A stretch of DNA of 64,000 bases from Pararge aegeria (lineage: Eukaryota; Arthropoda; Insecta; Lepidoptera; Nymphalidae): assembly GCF_905163445.1 (NCBI RefSeq), contig NC_053199.1, positions 10,248,001-10,312,000 of the forward strand, read 5' to 3'. Within the stretch, counting starts at the first letter, position 1, and each line of letters starts with the position of its first letter. The notes beneath the pieces were generated by a model, which made no database searches, was not told where the DNA came from, and saw only the letters and a program-made list of their open reading frames with translations. Shown in pieces: positions 23,345 through 35,464 of this stretch. Both the position numbers and the translations under genes were made by a program.

Positions 23345-24003
23345 GTCCAAAACAGATTTTTATTTTATTGTTGTCTGTCTGTCTGTCTGTCCGGGCATCA
23401 CGTGAAAACTACTGAACGGATTTAAATAAAATTTGGTATAGTTGTAGCTGATATACCGAATCAACATATGGGATACTTCGAATTCCGATAAACAATAAGT
23501 TTCCTCCGGGAAATGGGATGATATTTTTTATCAATTTTACTTCATAGCTCCGTTAAATTTCGACCAATTTTTATAATTCTTTTTTTATTTGTAAGTGTAT
23601 ACTATCAAACATGTTCTGTCTAATTTTAATGTAGATCTGATAAATATTATCGGAGATAAAGGACATAACTCTTCACAGATGACAGCAACTCGCGAGGCAT
23701 ATGGGACAACGATCGAATGCATGCCTATCATCCTACGAAATAATAATATTATAAATGCGAAAGAAATAAAGTAATATAAATATTAAGTTCGATTATATAC
23801 CTGCAAATTCAGTTTTAAACAATTCAAATTGAACCTATCGCTTAGAAGTTGCGACGGGTATAGAATAACACGTACGGCCGCAAATAACATAGTTTGGAAA
23901 TAAAACTATGTTACCACCTGGTAGGTAGCGCTTGGTAGCTGGTAGGTAGTAGGTTTTTTTCTAGGTCGTCTGCACCTAAGTCGAAGTTGCGCGGGTCAGC
24001 TAG
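23345..24003 (+). mobile_element. Helitron-like element, start unclear
   Basis: The end GTTGCGCGGGTCAGCTAG/T at 23986-24004 is a typical Helitron 3' terminus. Upstream are a GTCTGTCT microsatellite (23370-23391) and text such as GTGAAAACTACTGAACGGAT, common in Helitron bodies. A second Helitron-like start, TCCTACGAAATAATAATATT, at 23732 suggests two elements are nested or fused. Confidence 0.6.
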
Positions 24004-24514
24004 TAATATAATATATTTCCAACTTGTATTGCTCAGAAACTGTGCATTTTAAGGCATTGTAGTTGGTTTTGAGTTTGAGTTATATGTTATCAACTCAATA
24101 CTCAGCTCTGTTATTGACTAGTAACGAGATTGATAGCTTAATATGCTTCTCCAGGAAGGAAGGTAAGATAATATATGCCAAATTCAGACTTAGAGTCGGC
24201 CAGCCACCAGGTCATCGATTAGGATCAAAGTTTCTTTACTTTACCAGTCGCTTGCGATCTTCTGCTGCCGCATCTAAGTAAAATTATGGTCACAATAATA
24301 TATCTCCCGCGTAAAATTGCATTATACTTAAACATAAACAGAAAAAAAAATCAAGAACTGAAACTTTAAGAAATGTATCACTCCGTTTCTTTAGACAACG
24401 TGTAATTCGAAAACAATAGGTCATAGGCGAAGAACTAATATTTAAAATACTAACAGATATTTTTTGCTGATTCTGAATATTTATAAATTCAAAATATCTA
24501 TAAGAATGAGGCGG

Positions 24515-24660
24515 AACATACGCCTCAGGTTGTTGGACACAGGACGGCGTTTTGCAGGGCGACTTCCTTGTATGCCCTGCTTAATGTAGCCTTGTTTTTA
24601 GGCGATGGTTTTGGCTACTTAAGTACAATAAAAAATACAATCAGGTGAGCCATCTTGATC
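24515..24660 (-). repeat. Family J fragment
   Basis: Reversed: ACGCCTCAGGTTGTTGGAC, CAGGACGGCGTTTTGCAGG and the 'caggtgagccatcttgat' end, matching the 5' part of family J. Confidence 0.5.
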
Positions 24661-24669
24661 TGTCAACAA

Positions 24670-25650
24670 TCACTATAAAAAAAAATCTTACTTAGACGTT
24701 ATGAGATAAAAAGCTATGAATTGTATTCTCTCAGCAAGGTTAAAGTGGTGCGGCCTACCGGAAAATTAACTGTCTAATTACATTAGACCCTCGGGAAAGG
24801 CCATTTAATGCTGCTCTAAAGTGTCAGATAATTAGTTGTACTGTTGAAATACTATCTTTTATGAGTTAAAATTCTACAAAATACGAGAACATTTTTTAAA
24901 TTAAAATATTACTCTTAGCTACATTTAGGGCAATACCTACTTATTGTCTTACGGATACTCTCAGAAGCCTACACAATAAGCTGGCCCATGATAGATCGGC
25001 GGCTTGGTTTCGGCGGATTATTTTAGGATTAACCTTTAACTCATTTTGAGTCATATTACTTTACAGTGTCTAGAAATATGAGATAAGAGCAAAGCTGACT
25101 GGCCAAGCAGCCATGTATAACATAGTATCCCTACTGATTTCGGCCACGGTGGTCAATGTCCAGAGAGATTTGGATGACGCGGGAGATACGAGTATGTGTC
25201 AATGGTTGGTGCAATCTGATGTACACGCTCTATTCGCTCAGTCTCAGAGTCCGATGAGACGGCAGATTCGACACGAGCAGAAAGAGTTCAGGCATTGGAC
25301 CGACAGCTTAACATGCTCTTCGAAACACGGTGGTGAATCACCGCCAAATTCCGAAATTCTTGATTGGTATTAGAAGTGATAGATAAGCCCAATATCATTG
25401 TTGAGATGTATATAATCCAAAGAAACCGTAAACCCTTATAATTGTAAGCAATCGCGGTTTATGACGTTAAGATATAGACCTAGGATAGGATTAAATTTGA
25501 ACCACGATCCTCTTTATTATGTTAATGTGTCTCATGAGACAGGTTGCTACGTGACTCACGAACACCATTCCTGTTTCATCCAACAATAGATTGTGATATA
25601 AACAAATTGTTATTCAACGCACGGTTGTAATAACGCCGCTATTTGGAATA
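24670..25650. other. Unassigned sequence with one open frame
   Basis: An 86-codon plus-strand frame (25113-25373) has ordinary amino-acid composition (ends SPPNSEILDWY) but no motif I recognise and no exon signals. Left as non-coding or unknown. Confidence 0.4.
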
Positions 25651-25651
25651 T

Positions 25652-26420
25652 AAGTAGTGAAAGGGTTTTAGACGAATAAAACGACCATATTCAGGGAATC
25701 GGGCTAAGTTGGATCGTGCGACCTCAATGAAAGCTGCGGTGTTTTGGTTAGAATATTTTATGTTGATAATTTACCTCTCTGAACTATATTATAATCCATA
25801 ACGATGTGTACTTAATAATACCTTCGTAATAAACTTACAGGTGGCCACCGACTACGCCTATTTTTTACTTATAAGATTATATTTTGTTATTAAGTCAGAC
25901 CTCATTAAGATAACCTGAACTATATTATCATCCAGAACGATGTTTACATAAAAATACCTTCGTAAATGATTTATAGGTGGCCACCGACTACGTCTATTTG
26001 TTACATGTAAAATTATATTTCTTTATAAAATCAGTCCAGTTTTCAATGTTTTTTTAAAATCAGTGTTAGTTTATTTATTATCGAAATAAAATCCCATTAG
26101 GGAGGACTACAACTTTAAGTTAGTTAACGTTATTTTAATTTTGTATTATAACGTGATTATTAAGACCATAAGTAGTAAAAGCGTTTAAGCCGAATGAAAC
26201 GACTATATTCAGGGGATCGGGCTAAGCTGGATCGTGCAACCTCAATGAAAACAGCGGTGTTTTAGTTAGAATATTTTATGTTGATAATTTACCTCACTAA
26301 GATAACGTGAACAATATTATAATCCATGACGATGTGTACATAATACTACCTCCGTAAAAGACTAATAGGTAGCCACCTATTGCTTTACGCCTATACGATT
26401 ACGCCTATTTGTTTTATCAG
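25652..26420. repeat. Diverged direct duplication, period about 518 bp
   Basis: A block starting AAGTAGTGAAAGGG at 25652 recurs at 26170. It is followed each time by TCGGGCTAAG and ATTTTATGTTGATAATTTACC. A second block (about 25785, CTGAACTATATTATAATCC to GGTGGCCACCGACTACG) recurs at about 25915 and 26305, and weakly at 26510. Order is A-B-B-A-B, as in a decaying satellite or an old segmental duplication. Confidence 0.8.
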
Positions 26421-26599
26421 GATTTTAAAACTTTTAAGGAACATTTATAAATGTTTTTATACGCATTGAAATAGATAAGAATTAAGTTAAGAAATAGGAG
26501 CTAGGTTTATATTACGAATGACAACAAAATACCTTCGCCAATAAATCGGCTATCCAGTAACCAGTTTGTTACATTTGTGCATCATTTTTGTTAAAAAAA

Positions 26600-27120
26600 A
26601 GTAATTTTAGAAATTATATATTTTCAAAATATTATCCTATCCATAGCATTGCGCTCAAAAGACATATAATACTCAAAGAAGTATACTAAAGAAATACATA
26701 AGCGCTTCATACTTCACATACCGTACCGTAGCACCGTACCGTACCGTACCGTAACCGTAGCACATGATAGTAATCGTTTACTAAGATTTGCTGTACCTAT
26801 CAGTACATAAAGTCGCAGGTTATTTCAGGTGTCACGTAAAGTCAAAATTATAACGCTATTGATAAAGATGGTGATATGCCAATAGGGTATTAGTTTATTC
26901 GAGATAATAAACGTTTGTTCCAAAACTTTGGCCCGAGTGAATTCTTTGAGAGAAATAGATGTAAAAAGATTTTATTAAAAAATCGGCGGTAGCCATAACA
27001 TCAAACAATAAGTTTTGTCATACAAATAGGTAATATTGCATTATCTATGATTCTTTTTTGACCTAACTTGATAAAACTTAAAGCTTAAAAGTTAAGAATA
27101 TAAATGTATATAACTATCAT
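26600..27120. other. Unassigned sequence
   Basis: Only the CCGTA microsatellite noted. Confidence 0.5.
26719..26758. repeat. CCGTA pentanucleotide repeat
   Basis: ACCGTACCGT units with a GCA interruption, seven or so copies. Confidence 0.9.
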
Positions 27121-27129
27121 CCCGCTCTA

Positions 27130-27262
27130 TTGCAGCTATTCCTTCTGCCAGAGATTTGCATGCCTACAATTTTTGTTCTTTTATTTTGTTAATTCTTTAT
27201 TTTATATATATTTAGATGTTTGTGTGCAATAAAGTACTTCTTCTTCTTCTGTCTTCTTCTTA
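27130..27262 (+). repeat. Family G-like LINE tail, TTC-tailed
   Basis: GATGTTTGTGTGCAATAAAG followed by TACTTCTTCTTCTTCTG; the 5' part is weakly similar. Confidence 0.45.
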
Positions 27263-27264
27263 GC

Positions 27265-29390
27265 TAAAGAATGTAAACAAAACCAAACGTCGCGAACTTT
27301 GACATTGAGCAATTATTTTTGCAGATACGTAAACGATGGGGACATCCCACAACTTATTTTTTTTTTTTGGAGCTTACTTGACCTTTGCATATTAATTTTA
27401 TGCTTTTACATCAAACATCAGTCAAACATCGCCTAATAACTAAAGTTACTAGTTCTTATCTACATAACAAAGTAAGAAATAACCATAGGAGTCAACATAT
27501 TTTTAGGAAATTGGACCTATCTAATTGATTGATTCGAGTGGTTTGAGTTGTTTCATTATTTATTACGTTACTTATTTTAACATCATAATCAACATAATTT
27601 TAAGCTCTAATATCTAAAATAACTAGATCTAATACCCAATAGAGCAAGAAACAATAAAAGCTCTTTTCAGTAAAAAGCTCTTTTTAGAATCAAACTAACT
27701 GGAGTTTTTTTAATTCCTTAGAATCCGCTAATTTTAGTGCAAAAAAACCACTCCACTTGCTCAAATAAGGTTTAAACTACGTGTACAAGTGTACAAGTGA
27801 ACTCTAAATATTTATACTCTGAAATCATTTCCATAGTTTGCTCATTTGAAAAGCGTTTGAATTTTGGGACTTGAATTTTGAAGTAGGTGTAGTATATACC
27901 AGGGACGTGCTTAGTGCGATTATATTAGTAGTGTAAGAACGTTCTTGAATCGTTTAAATAATGTACATAAAAAGAGGTTTTCAAATGATATAGTAGATAC
28001 TTTAGAACATCACAGGGCAGTTTTTCAAAATTAGTCATCATGCCTGCATAAAAAATAAATCAGCTCTTTAACACAAAATGCAATTCAAAATTTATCTCAA
28101 TTTTCCTCTTTAACAATGTATGGAGATACTATTATACAAACAGGAATAAATAGTCAGTACTCTGAGCAATGTCTATGCTAGATCCATTGCAATAGTATGT
28201 TATGTTTTTCCAAAGTTGGCAGCTCCGAAAATGATGTGTTGGTATGCTACCATCATTGCAGTCAGTATTCTAAGTTGGTAAGTCTTATTGAGAAATGGAA
28301 GATAAGGCATGAGCTTACGTCGTAATCTATTAAAGTTTAATCACTTCTCTATTTATTTCTAATGGCACGAATCAACATACTTTCATCTGTGTCCTATCTA
28401 CTTTATTGATTTGGGTGATTTGAGTTGGTTCATTATTACTTTCTTTTTTTTGTTTTTTTTTTTTATCCTGATCATCATCATTGTCAGCCCATAATGCCCT
28501 TTTAAACTAACGACGAACAAGTCAATCCCTAAATAAGTGACGCCTAATCTAAGGAAATTCCTAGGCAAACGTTTCCACCAATAATTATCACCTAAGAGTT
28601 GGTGAGACATGGTGGTTGGTGTTAGGCATTCTATTTAGGCGATGCCTAAGTTTAATGGCAACGGGCATTAGTGTCTTACTACTGGGCTCAGGTTCCTCTC
28701 TCACACGAATGAGAGTTTTAAAGCAAAAACCCAACTTCGTTTTCCAATTTGCTTTGGCAGGCACGACGATTATTATCACGTCTTATTAGTTATATTAACC
28801 CAGCTGCTTTAGTTTACTCTCCGAGGCAGGGGGTTGAATAGTCTATTTCTACACACCAGTACCTACTGTGAATTTCTTCAGATACGGAAAACCCAGTAGG
28901 TACCTAACAAATTAGCCAAGTTAATTAATATATATATTATTATATAACAATTAGACCCGATAGCTCGAGGTCAGTACTACGTACTAGCCATTAGACCAAC
29001 GATGCTGCATTTAACATACGCCTGTGTAATGTGGTTTCTGCGCGATGTACTAAAGTGTAAAGGCCTTTTCGCAAGAGAGTACTCTACGGAACGTTAATTA
29101 TCGTTAAATATCGTCCGATAAGTGACTAAGGGATTTCAGAACCAATTACGAAAATGCTATACCATGTGATGCTGAGCGTAATGGATCGGAGAAATGTACA
29201 ATATATTAACAACTAGATGTTTGCCGCAATTTAATATGCCTTAACTACGGGTTGCTACGAAATGTCAAACTAAAGCATAAAGCAGGTACTTTACACATAG
29301 ACGTAATCCTTCCTCCGCTCCCTTAAAAATAATTTTAGCTTCAAAAATATCGAGCTATAGATATATATAGCTCCGCGGACTTTGTGTTTA
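27265..29390. other. Unassigned sequence
   Basis: A weak tRNA-like arm in reverse near 28955-29010 (CATTAGACCAACGATGC) may be a decayed SINE head. Nothing else recognised. Confidence 0.45.
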
Positions 29391-29397
29391 AATAAAT

Positions 29398-29520
29398 AAA
29401 GTTCTACATAATGTTCTCAAAGGTGTGTGAAATCCACAAATCCGCACTGGGTCAGCGTGGTGGCCTACACCCTTGTCATTCAATACGGGCCATTTAGTCA
29501 GCGTGCGCAGATAAAGCAGA
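29398..29520 (+). mobile_element. SINE-C fragment
   Basis: ATAATGTTCTCAAAGGTGTG, ATCCGCACTGGGTCAGCGTG and GTGGCCTACACCCTTGTCAT match the middle of SINE-C. Head and tail are missing. Confidence 0.6.
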
Positions 29521-29875
29521 TTGGAACTAGAGCCTTTTCTGTAGGCTTGCTTTACAAGTTCCATTATTCCATGCAATTTTATTCTTATTTCATAAATAAA
29601 TCCTATACCACTTGCCAAAAATATAAGTTTAGGTGATAGGATAATCAAAAAAATTATTTAAGTAGTTTTAAACTTTATCCATTACATAATAACTCCCAAA
29701 AAGTATATTTTTTAAGTTTTTTTTCATCTAGTTATAATGGACGTACCAAGCAGATTTGAAATGGAAAAACATCGCCTGTAAACAAAGCAACCTTGGTAGT
29801 ACATGCAAAGAACACGTCCTGCAACGTGCCACCCTGCGTTCATCAACAGTCGATTCTCCTCTTCTTTTTTTCCTG

Positions 29876-29998
29876 ATTCAAAGGTTGCCTTGCAGAGATC
29901 TCTATTAAGCTATATGGCCGCCTCTTGTATTTTACTTCTTTCTTTATGTTTCTGTATATTTTAATGTTCTGATATACAAATACAGAGTTCAATAATAC
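29876..29998 (+). repeat. Family G: LINE 3' tail
   Basis: AAAGGTTGCCTTGCAGAGATC and GGCCGCCTCTTGTATT as at 3205; ends with ATACAAATACAGAG. Confidence 0.65.
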
Positions 29999-30189
29999 TT
30001 ATAATAAAAGCCCTTCATATCGCAACTCAGCATAAAATGGTACCAAAGCATTCACTTTGCACACTTTGCAAACTTCTGCAAGCGTTCGTTGCACGAGCGT
30101 TTCTCACGCAGGCACATTCATACGCGAACCGAACATTCTTTCATGCGAACAACTTTAGAAATTAGCTGTTTACATACTCACCGAACTAG

Positions 30190-30330
30190 ATAATTAGATA
30201 GATAGATAAAGTCTTTATTGCACAAATTAGAAGTGAAAACAAGAAATAACAAAAACAATAAAAATATATATATAAGATGCGCAAAGGCGGTCATATCGCT
30301 TTCAGCGATCTCCTCCAGACGACCCTTTAT
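30190..30330 (-). repeat. Family G: LINE 3' tail, GATA-tailed
   Basis: Reversed: TAGATAGATAGATAAAGTC and TTTATTGCACAAATTAG, then GCGCAAAGGCGGTCATATCG and TTTCAGCGATCTCCTCCAG. Confidence 0.65.
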
Positions 30331-30754
30331 GGTAGAGAATTAGATTAGGGAAACTATTAGCGAACACAACAAACGCACAAAAATTATTTTGCAAACCAAA
30401 CATTCTTTCGCTTAGTGACCCATTTTTATGTACTCAAAAAACTGTTCTGTTTGTAAAAAAATATACTTATATGTCAAATTATCGCACGACAAAATCAGAA
30501 GCTTGCAGAGTAAATGCTCCAGATTGATACCGTTCAAAAAATCTTGAACCCTTGGGATGATAAAATGTAGGTATTTTTGGGTACAATATCATGCAAGATT
30601 TTCTAATCTGCGTATAATTTACCCATTATACTGGATAAGAATGGTGGTTAAATCTAAATACGTAATTAATATTATTATATGGGATAAGAAACTCATAATC
30701 AGACCTTCTGTTTATGTGTTTCTTATCTGTGACTCAACCTATCACGCCGAAGGG

Positions 30755-30925
30755 TAAATATTTAGCTTGGTTCTTAGAGACGGACATAAAATATTTACAA
30801 GTATTTACAATAAAAAATTCTGAATAGTTCTGAATAATTGAGTGTGCAAGTGTTTATTTAATTTAATAATGATAATTACACATGATTTACACGCCGATGA
30901 AGTCGCGGGAAAAGCCAGTCAAATA
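30755..30925 (+). mobile_element. Decayed Helitron 3' part (tentative)
   Basis: GATGAAGTCGCGGGAAAAGCCAGT near 30897 resembles the Helitron terminus with CTAG decayed. About 120 bp upstream is 'TTAGAGACGGACATAAAATA', a body motif. Low similarity. Confidence 0.35.
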
Positions 30926-30929
30926 TAGT

Positions 30930-31780
30930 TCATTAAAACAAAAAGGACAGTTTTTCTCACTTCTACTTTAACATAAATAATTGTCTACAATACCTTTGTA
31001 TTATGAGAGTATCTGCAAGCGAAAAGCACTCTCGCTAAGCTAGGAATTAACGTGTATTTATAACGACTGAGCTCCTTGTTTAAAACGGCACAAAACATTT
31101 TGACCGAAAATATGTTATAATAGTGTGATTATTTACCTGTGGTAAATACGTTTAGAGTACTTTACTAATTTACTCAGCAACTTGAATGTGTGTGTGTGAA
31201 TTAAAGCGAGTATTTTTGCATACTTGTTTCATGTAACACTGTGCATTGTGTGTGGTATATAATAATGGTATTTTTACGTCAGGCCTATCATAAACAACGA
31301 ACGATCATAATTTTGAAAATAACATTATAAATGAGTTAAAATATCCATATTCCAAAAACTCAATGTTTTATGTTAAATTACTAATATCATAATTTATAGT
31401 TCTAACTGGTAGGAGACATTTTTAAAGTACTTTAAAACTTTAACCTGCTCTTCTGTAGAGTAGCGGATTCTCGAAGTTAGAACTTTCAGCACCTTTTAGT
31501 AGTAGAATAAGATTGAGTAAGTATATCATTAATATACCCTTATCCGGACGCCTTGAGGTTTAAGATTTCTAGGTATTTCGAAATGGAGACCGATCTATTA
31601 AAATGGCTTACATTTTAACCAACTATGAAAACCATACCAATTTTTCAAGAAATTTAGAAGATTACTTTAAATTTTTCCTCTTTTTCCGATTGCTTTCTTA
31701 TCTTAAATCGAGCGACTTTGGACAGAAATAAACTCTACGTATTTTTCATTTAGGTAGAATAACAGAGAATTTAGTTTTTT
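30930..31780. other. Unassigned sequence
   Basis: Nothing recognised. Confidence 0.5.
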
Positions 31781-31785
31781 TGACG

Positions 31786-32085
31786 ACCTCCCTGGCGCAA
31801 CGGTGAGCGCTGTGAATTTAAGTAAGAGGTCCAGGGTTCGATGACAGGCAGGTTCAATTCGGGAATTTTTACTTTCTGAATCATCTCTAGTCTAGCCTGG
31901 GAGGCTTTGGCCGTGGCTAGATACCACCCTACCGACAAAGACGTGCCGCTAAGAGATACAGAGTTCCGGTGCGATGTAACGTAGAAACCGATTAGGGTTA
32001 TGACTACCATACTCCCTAACAGGTTAGCACGCGACCATCTGAGACTGCATCATCACTTATCAAGGGCTAACTGTAGTAGAATAAA
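31786..32085 (+). mobile_element. SINE-B, tRNA-derived
   Basis: Head GACCTCCCTGGCGCAACGGT (A box), then AGGGTTCGATGACAG (B box), body with AGGCTTTGGCCGTGGCTAG, ACCGACAAAGACGTGCCGCT and ACCGATTAGGG, ending GTAGTAGAATAAAAAAAAAA. This is the clearest full-length SINE-B here. Confidence 0.85.
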
Positions 32086-32479
32086 AAAAAAATCGCTTCC
32101 TGTGGAAAACTTGGTGCAATTGAGTCGAAAAAATTCTCGCGAGACATACCGCCGTTCACCGCCCCATCAGGTAACAAAAGGGGTTGTTAATTTTTTGCGG
32201 AAAGGGTCAGCCTAGCTGTTCAGTGCAGTAATGCGGCCAGTATTCCACGCGTTCGTGAGTTGAATGTTATTATTTTAGCAATGAGCTTTTTTGAAGCCGT
32301 AAATATTATTTTATTTTTTGCCATTGACAACGAGAGCCTATGGTTTTTGAAACACTTTTACAGTTATATTGGATATGGAGACGGAGTTGAGACCCTTCTT
32401 TCTCAACGAGTCTCCCGTACGATAATTTGCTTTCATGCAAGTTTGTGAAGTACCTAAGTAGACTTAGAGGCGGGCTTTA

Positions 32480-32645
32480 AAGGTGATTTAGAGGCTTTAA
32501 CGTCTCAAAGCCTAAGTCTGAAAAGGTCTGAAAAGAGTTAGGTCGAATGCGACAAAATAAGTGATTATGCAGTCTTAGCACTCATTTTCTAGCGTAAAAA
32601 GGGTTTGAGTTTTGCTTTTGGGATTACCTATGCAGCTCTTTGCAT
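32480..32645 (+). repeat. Family K repeat, copy 1
   Basis: GAGGCTTTAACGTCTCAAAG, AATGCGACAAAATAAGTGAT and TTTTGGGATTACCTATGC; the second copy is about 1 kb downstream in the same orientation. Confidence 0.55.
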
Positions 32646-32935
32646 GGATTTTCTTTTCAACAACTATTTAGTCTATAAAATATTTAGTTAAGCATGTTTA
32701 CGATACTTAACTTCTTATCTTAAAGAATTTCATCTCATGCATTCTGCTGTATTCCATTATTATGTTGGCAACATTTCCATAATTCTTTTATCTTTAAGGT
32801 AATTATTCATTATTTAATTAATAAAATCATTAAAAAATCTAAAATTGTTAAACTAAATAGCTTTTATGAATAGATTTATAGGTGACAAACATTTTTTTTG
32901 CTTTATCGTGACATGTTTAATTAAAACTTAAGCTA

Positions 32936-33240
32936 CGTGCAGCGGTAAGCCTATATGTGGAGGTTTCGGGTTTGTATCCTGTCATCGATTATTTGATTTA
33001 GCTGGTCTAGTCTTGTGGGGAGGCAATTCGGCCGTACCATCCTACATTTACTGCTACACCAAACTACTACTATCTGTATATTATAAGTATTTATGTGTAT
33101 TTCATTCATAAAAAAAAAATATTCATCAGCTATCTTAGTACCCATAACACAAGCTACGCTTACTTTGGGGCTAGATGGCGTTGTGTGTATTGTCGTAGTA
33201 TATTTATTTATTTATTTATTTATTTTATTTATTTATTTAC
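32936..33240 (+). mobile_element. Mosaic SINE: foreign tRNA-like head on SINE-A tail
   Basis: The 3' half (from about 33073, TATATTATAAGTATTTATGT, to the TTTATTTA tail at 33200-33240) is SINE-A. The 5' half instead carries a different tRNA-like head, GCAGCGGTAAGC..., with a B box like GGGTTTGTATCC. Either one SINE landed in another or a recombinant was copied. Confidence 0.55.
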
Positions 33241-33492
33241 CAAAGGTACTGTACCGTATCTAGTTTTATAAAATGCTAATGCGGCAAAGTAGCAAACTAA
33301 AGGTATTATCTGATAATTACATAGAAGCAAGCTTTTTCTATTTCTTGCAAACCTACAAGGGCTAAGGTTAGGGATAATAATGCTGGCAGAGTTTAAAATT
33401 CTTAAGAAAGTCCAGATATAAGATAACCTAAACATCTAGGTTTATAAACTTTAGACGTAAGTTTTAATGTAAAAAGGTTTGGAATTTATTTA

Positions 33493-33655
33493 TTTATTTA
33501 GGATTAAGAGGCTTTAACGTCTGAAAAAGGTGGCAATAGCATGTTGGTAATGCGACAGAATAAAAGATTTGAGGACTTAGCAGTTAGCACTCTCCGCTTC
33601 CGTTAAAAGGTATCTTGTTTAGCTTTTAGGATTACCTCCTAGCTCGGATGTTCCT
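33493..33655 (+). repeat. Family K repeat, copy 2
   Basis: GAGGCTTTAACGTCTGAAAA, AATGCGACAGAATAAAAGAT and TTTTAGGATTACCTCCTAGC match copy 1. Confidence 0.55.
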
Positions 33656-33949
33656 TTCAACGCACTGTTTTTTGAGTGAGCGCATAAACGCTTTTAATGC
33701 TTGTAGAACGGCCTTGTAATTACAAGCAATAATTACAATAATACTTGTAATGACACCAGCTATATCACACAGATTTATTCAGGAAATACGCAGTAAGTTA
33801 TTGATAAGTTTTTTTTAATTCTTGGCAATAATTATGTTCTTATTTATCACTAATAACACTAAATCCAGGAAGAAACTAATAACATACTGGTTTTTTTCTA
33901 AATATATATATAAGTTTTATTAGTATTTTTACCTACACTTAGAGGAATT

Positions 33950-34025
33950 AAATATAAATTTTAAATGCACATTAAAAATTTACATCAGAGAGCCGTAGGT
34001 TCAAATCCTGTCGGTTCCGAAAACT
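33950..34025 (+). repeat. Family D: tRNA-3'-half-like repeat
   Basis: AAATGCACATTAAAAA then CAGAGAGCCGTAGGTTCAAA and TCCTGTCGGTTCCGA, a B-box-like tRNA arm. An inverted copy lies at 38590. Not a complete tRNA gene: no 5' half can be matched. Confidence 0.55.
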
Positions 34026-34029
34026 TTTA

Positions 34030-34500
34030 TATGTCATTAGTCTGTTAAATTTGATATTGTATTATTTTTTCTTAAAAATTTGTGATTTTTAAATGTATAT
34101 ATAACTATAGGATATGCCTGAAATAAATATTATTATAATTATTACTCGAAAATTACATTTATCAAATGTACGTACGTACTTTAACATCCGAAAAATTTCA
34201 TCAACATTAAGATAACGCCTATGTTTTTAGAGTTGCTAGTAAGCACCCAAGCGATAAAACTTAAAGTTTCTGTCAGCATTCCTACTACCATTCACAACTT
34301 ATCGTTGCAGACATAACAATTGAAGCACGATAGAAATGCATTCACTGGAAATGAGTTCCTATCAGGGGCAATGTAGTTTAAACGTACGCTACTGTAAAAG
34401 ACGAAAACTTTTCGACTAAGTTTCTTCGATCTAAATTACCTGCTTGCAAACAACATAGCGACACTGTCTTAGATAAATAAATATACAGCGAGCCGGTATA
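34030..34500. other. Unassigned sequence
   Basis: Nothing recognised. Confidence 0.5.
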
Positions 34501-34503
34501 TGG

Positions 34504-34534
34504 TTTTTACAATACATATATATATATTGTAAAA
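34504..34534. repeat. AT-rich hairpin
   Basis: TTTTACAATA and TATTGTAAAA arms around an AT-repeat loop, directly before a family I fragment. Confidence 0.7.
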
Positions 34535-34536
34535 GT

Positions 34537-34600
34537 GGCAAACCCTCCCGTTGGGATAAGCCTTTAGTCCGCTAGAATGTGCAGGAGGGTTTTTTCTCCA
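34537..34600 (+). repeat. Family I fragment
   Basis: GGCAAACCCTCCCGTTGGG, AAGCCTTTAGTCCGCTAG and AGGAGGGTTTTTT match the 3' part of family I. Confidence 0.45.
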
Positions 34601-34604
34601 CGGG

Positions 34605-35160
34605 GAAAGGGCGAAATGTAATCTTCTCTCACAGCTTTATCAACTCTCCAAGCACTGGGGCACAGTTGGAAATAATATCAAAATACGTTTAGTAAAAAAC
34701 TTCTTACATGCCCTGTTGCCGTGCTTTGGCAGGTGGATAGGTTAACTTTATCCAATATCAGGAGATATAGTCGAGGGATAGTTTATTGATGATGAGATAT
34801 AAAAACAAACATCTACACAGACTAATCAATCAATTTAATAGTCCCATCTAATTAGCTGATAGCGACACATCTACAGTACACAATGCAGAGGTCATGTCAA
34901 CTGAATCTGTTAACATCATGACAACTGCGTTAACAGCATCATAGTGTATGACTAAATCATGATGCCAGTCGGTAACGTCGTCACTCAGACGTGCTTGGAC
35001 CAATATTTGACCAAGCTGTCAAGTCAATATGCACTGGCGTTTCAATCAAAGTGCCGTACGCGTAACTTAGTAATCCATGTTGCGACGGATTTCCAATATA
35101 CGGACGGACGGACCTATTGGGGCCTTCTGATCTCCTGGTAGGTAAAATGGTTTACAATTA
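34605..35160. other. Unassigned sequence
   Basis: A 60-codon plus-strand frame at 34959-35141 lacks motifs. Nothing else seen. Confidence 0.45.
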
Positions 35161-35162
35161 TT

Positions 35163-35457
35163 GGTGACCTCCCTGACGCAGTGAATGTTGTGGTATTATA
35201 AATTGGAGATTCCAATTTGGGAGGAGAGAGTGGCAATTTGGGAGGTTATAATTTCTGAATTTTATCTTGCCTGGTGGGAGGCCTTATCCATATTACCACC
35301 CTACTGACAAAGACGTGTCAGCGAGCGATTCAGTATTACAGCGAGATGCCGGGAAACGGTTAGGAGTGTAAATTTCGTATTTCGAATAGGTACTTACATC
35401 TTAATATACCACCGAGTGACATTGGAGTCAAGGGCTAGCTTGTAGTAAAATGAAAAA
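35163..35457 (+). mobile_element. SINE-B, diverged head
   Basis: GTGACCTCCCTGACGCAGTG at the head, a rearranged B-box region containing a duplicated 'ggcaatttgggagg'-type piece, then the standard body and AGTAAAATGAAAAAAAAAC. Confidence 0.75.
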
Positions 35458-35464
35458 AAAACAA

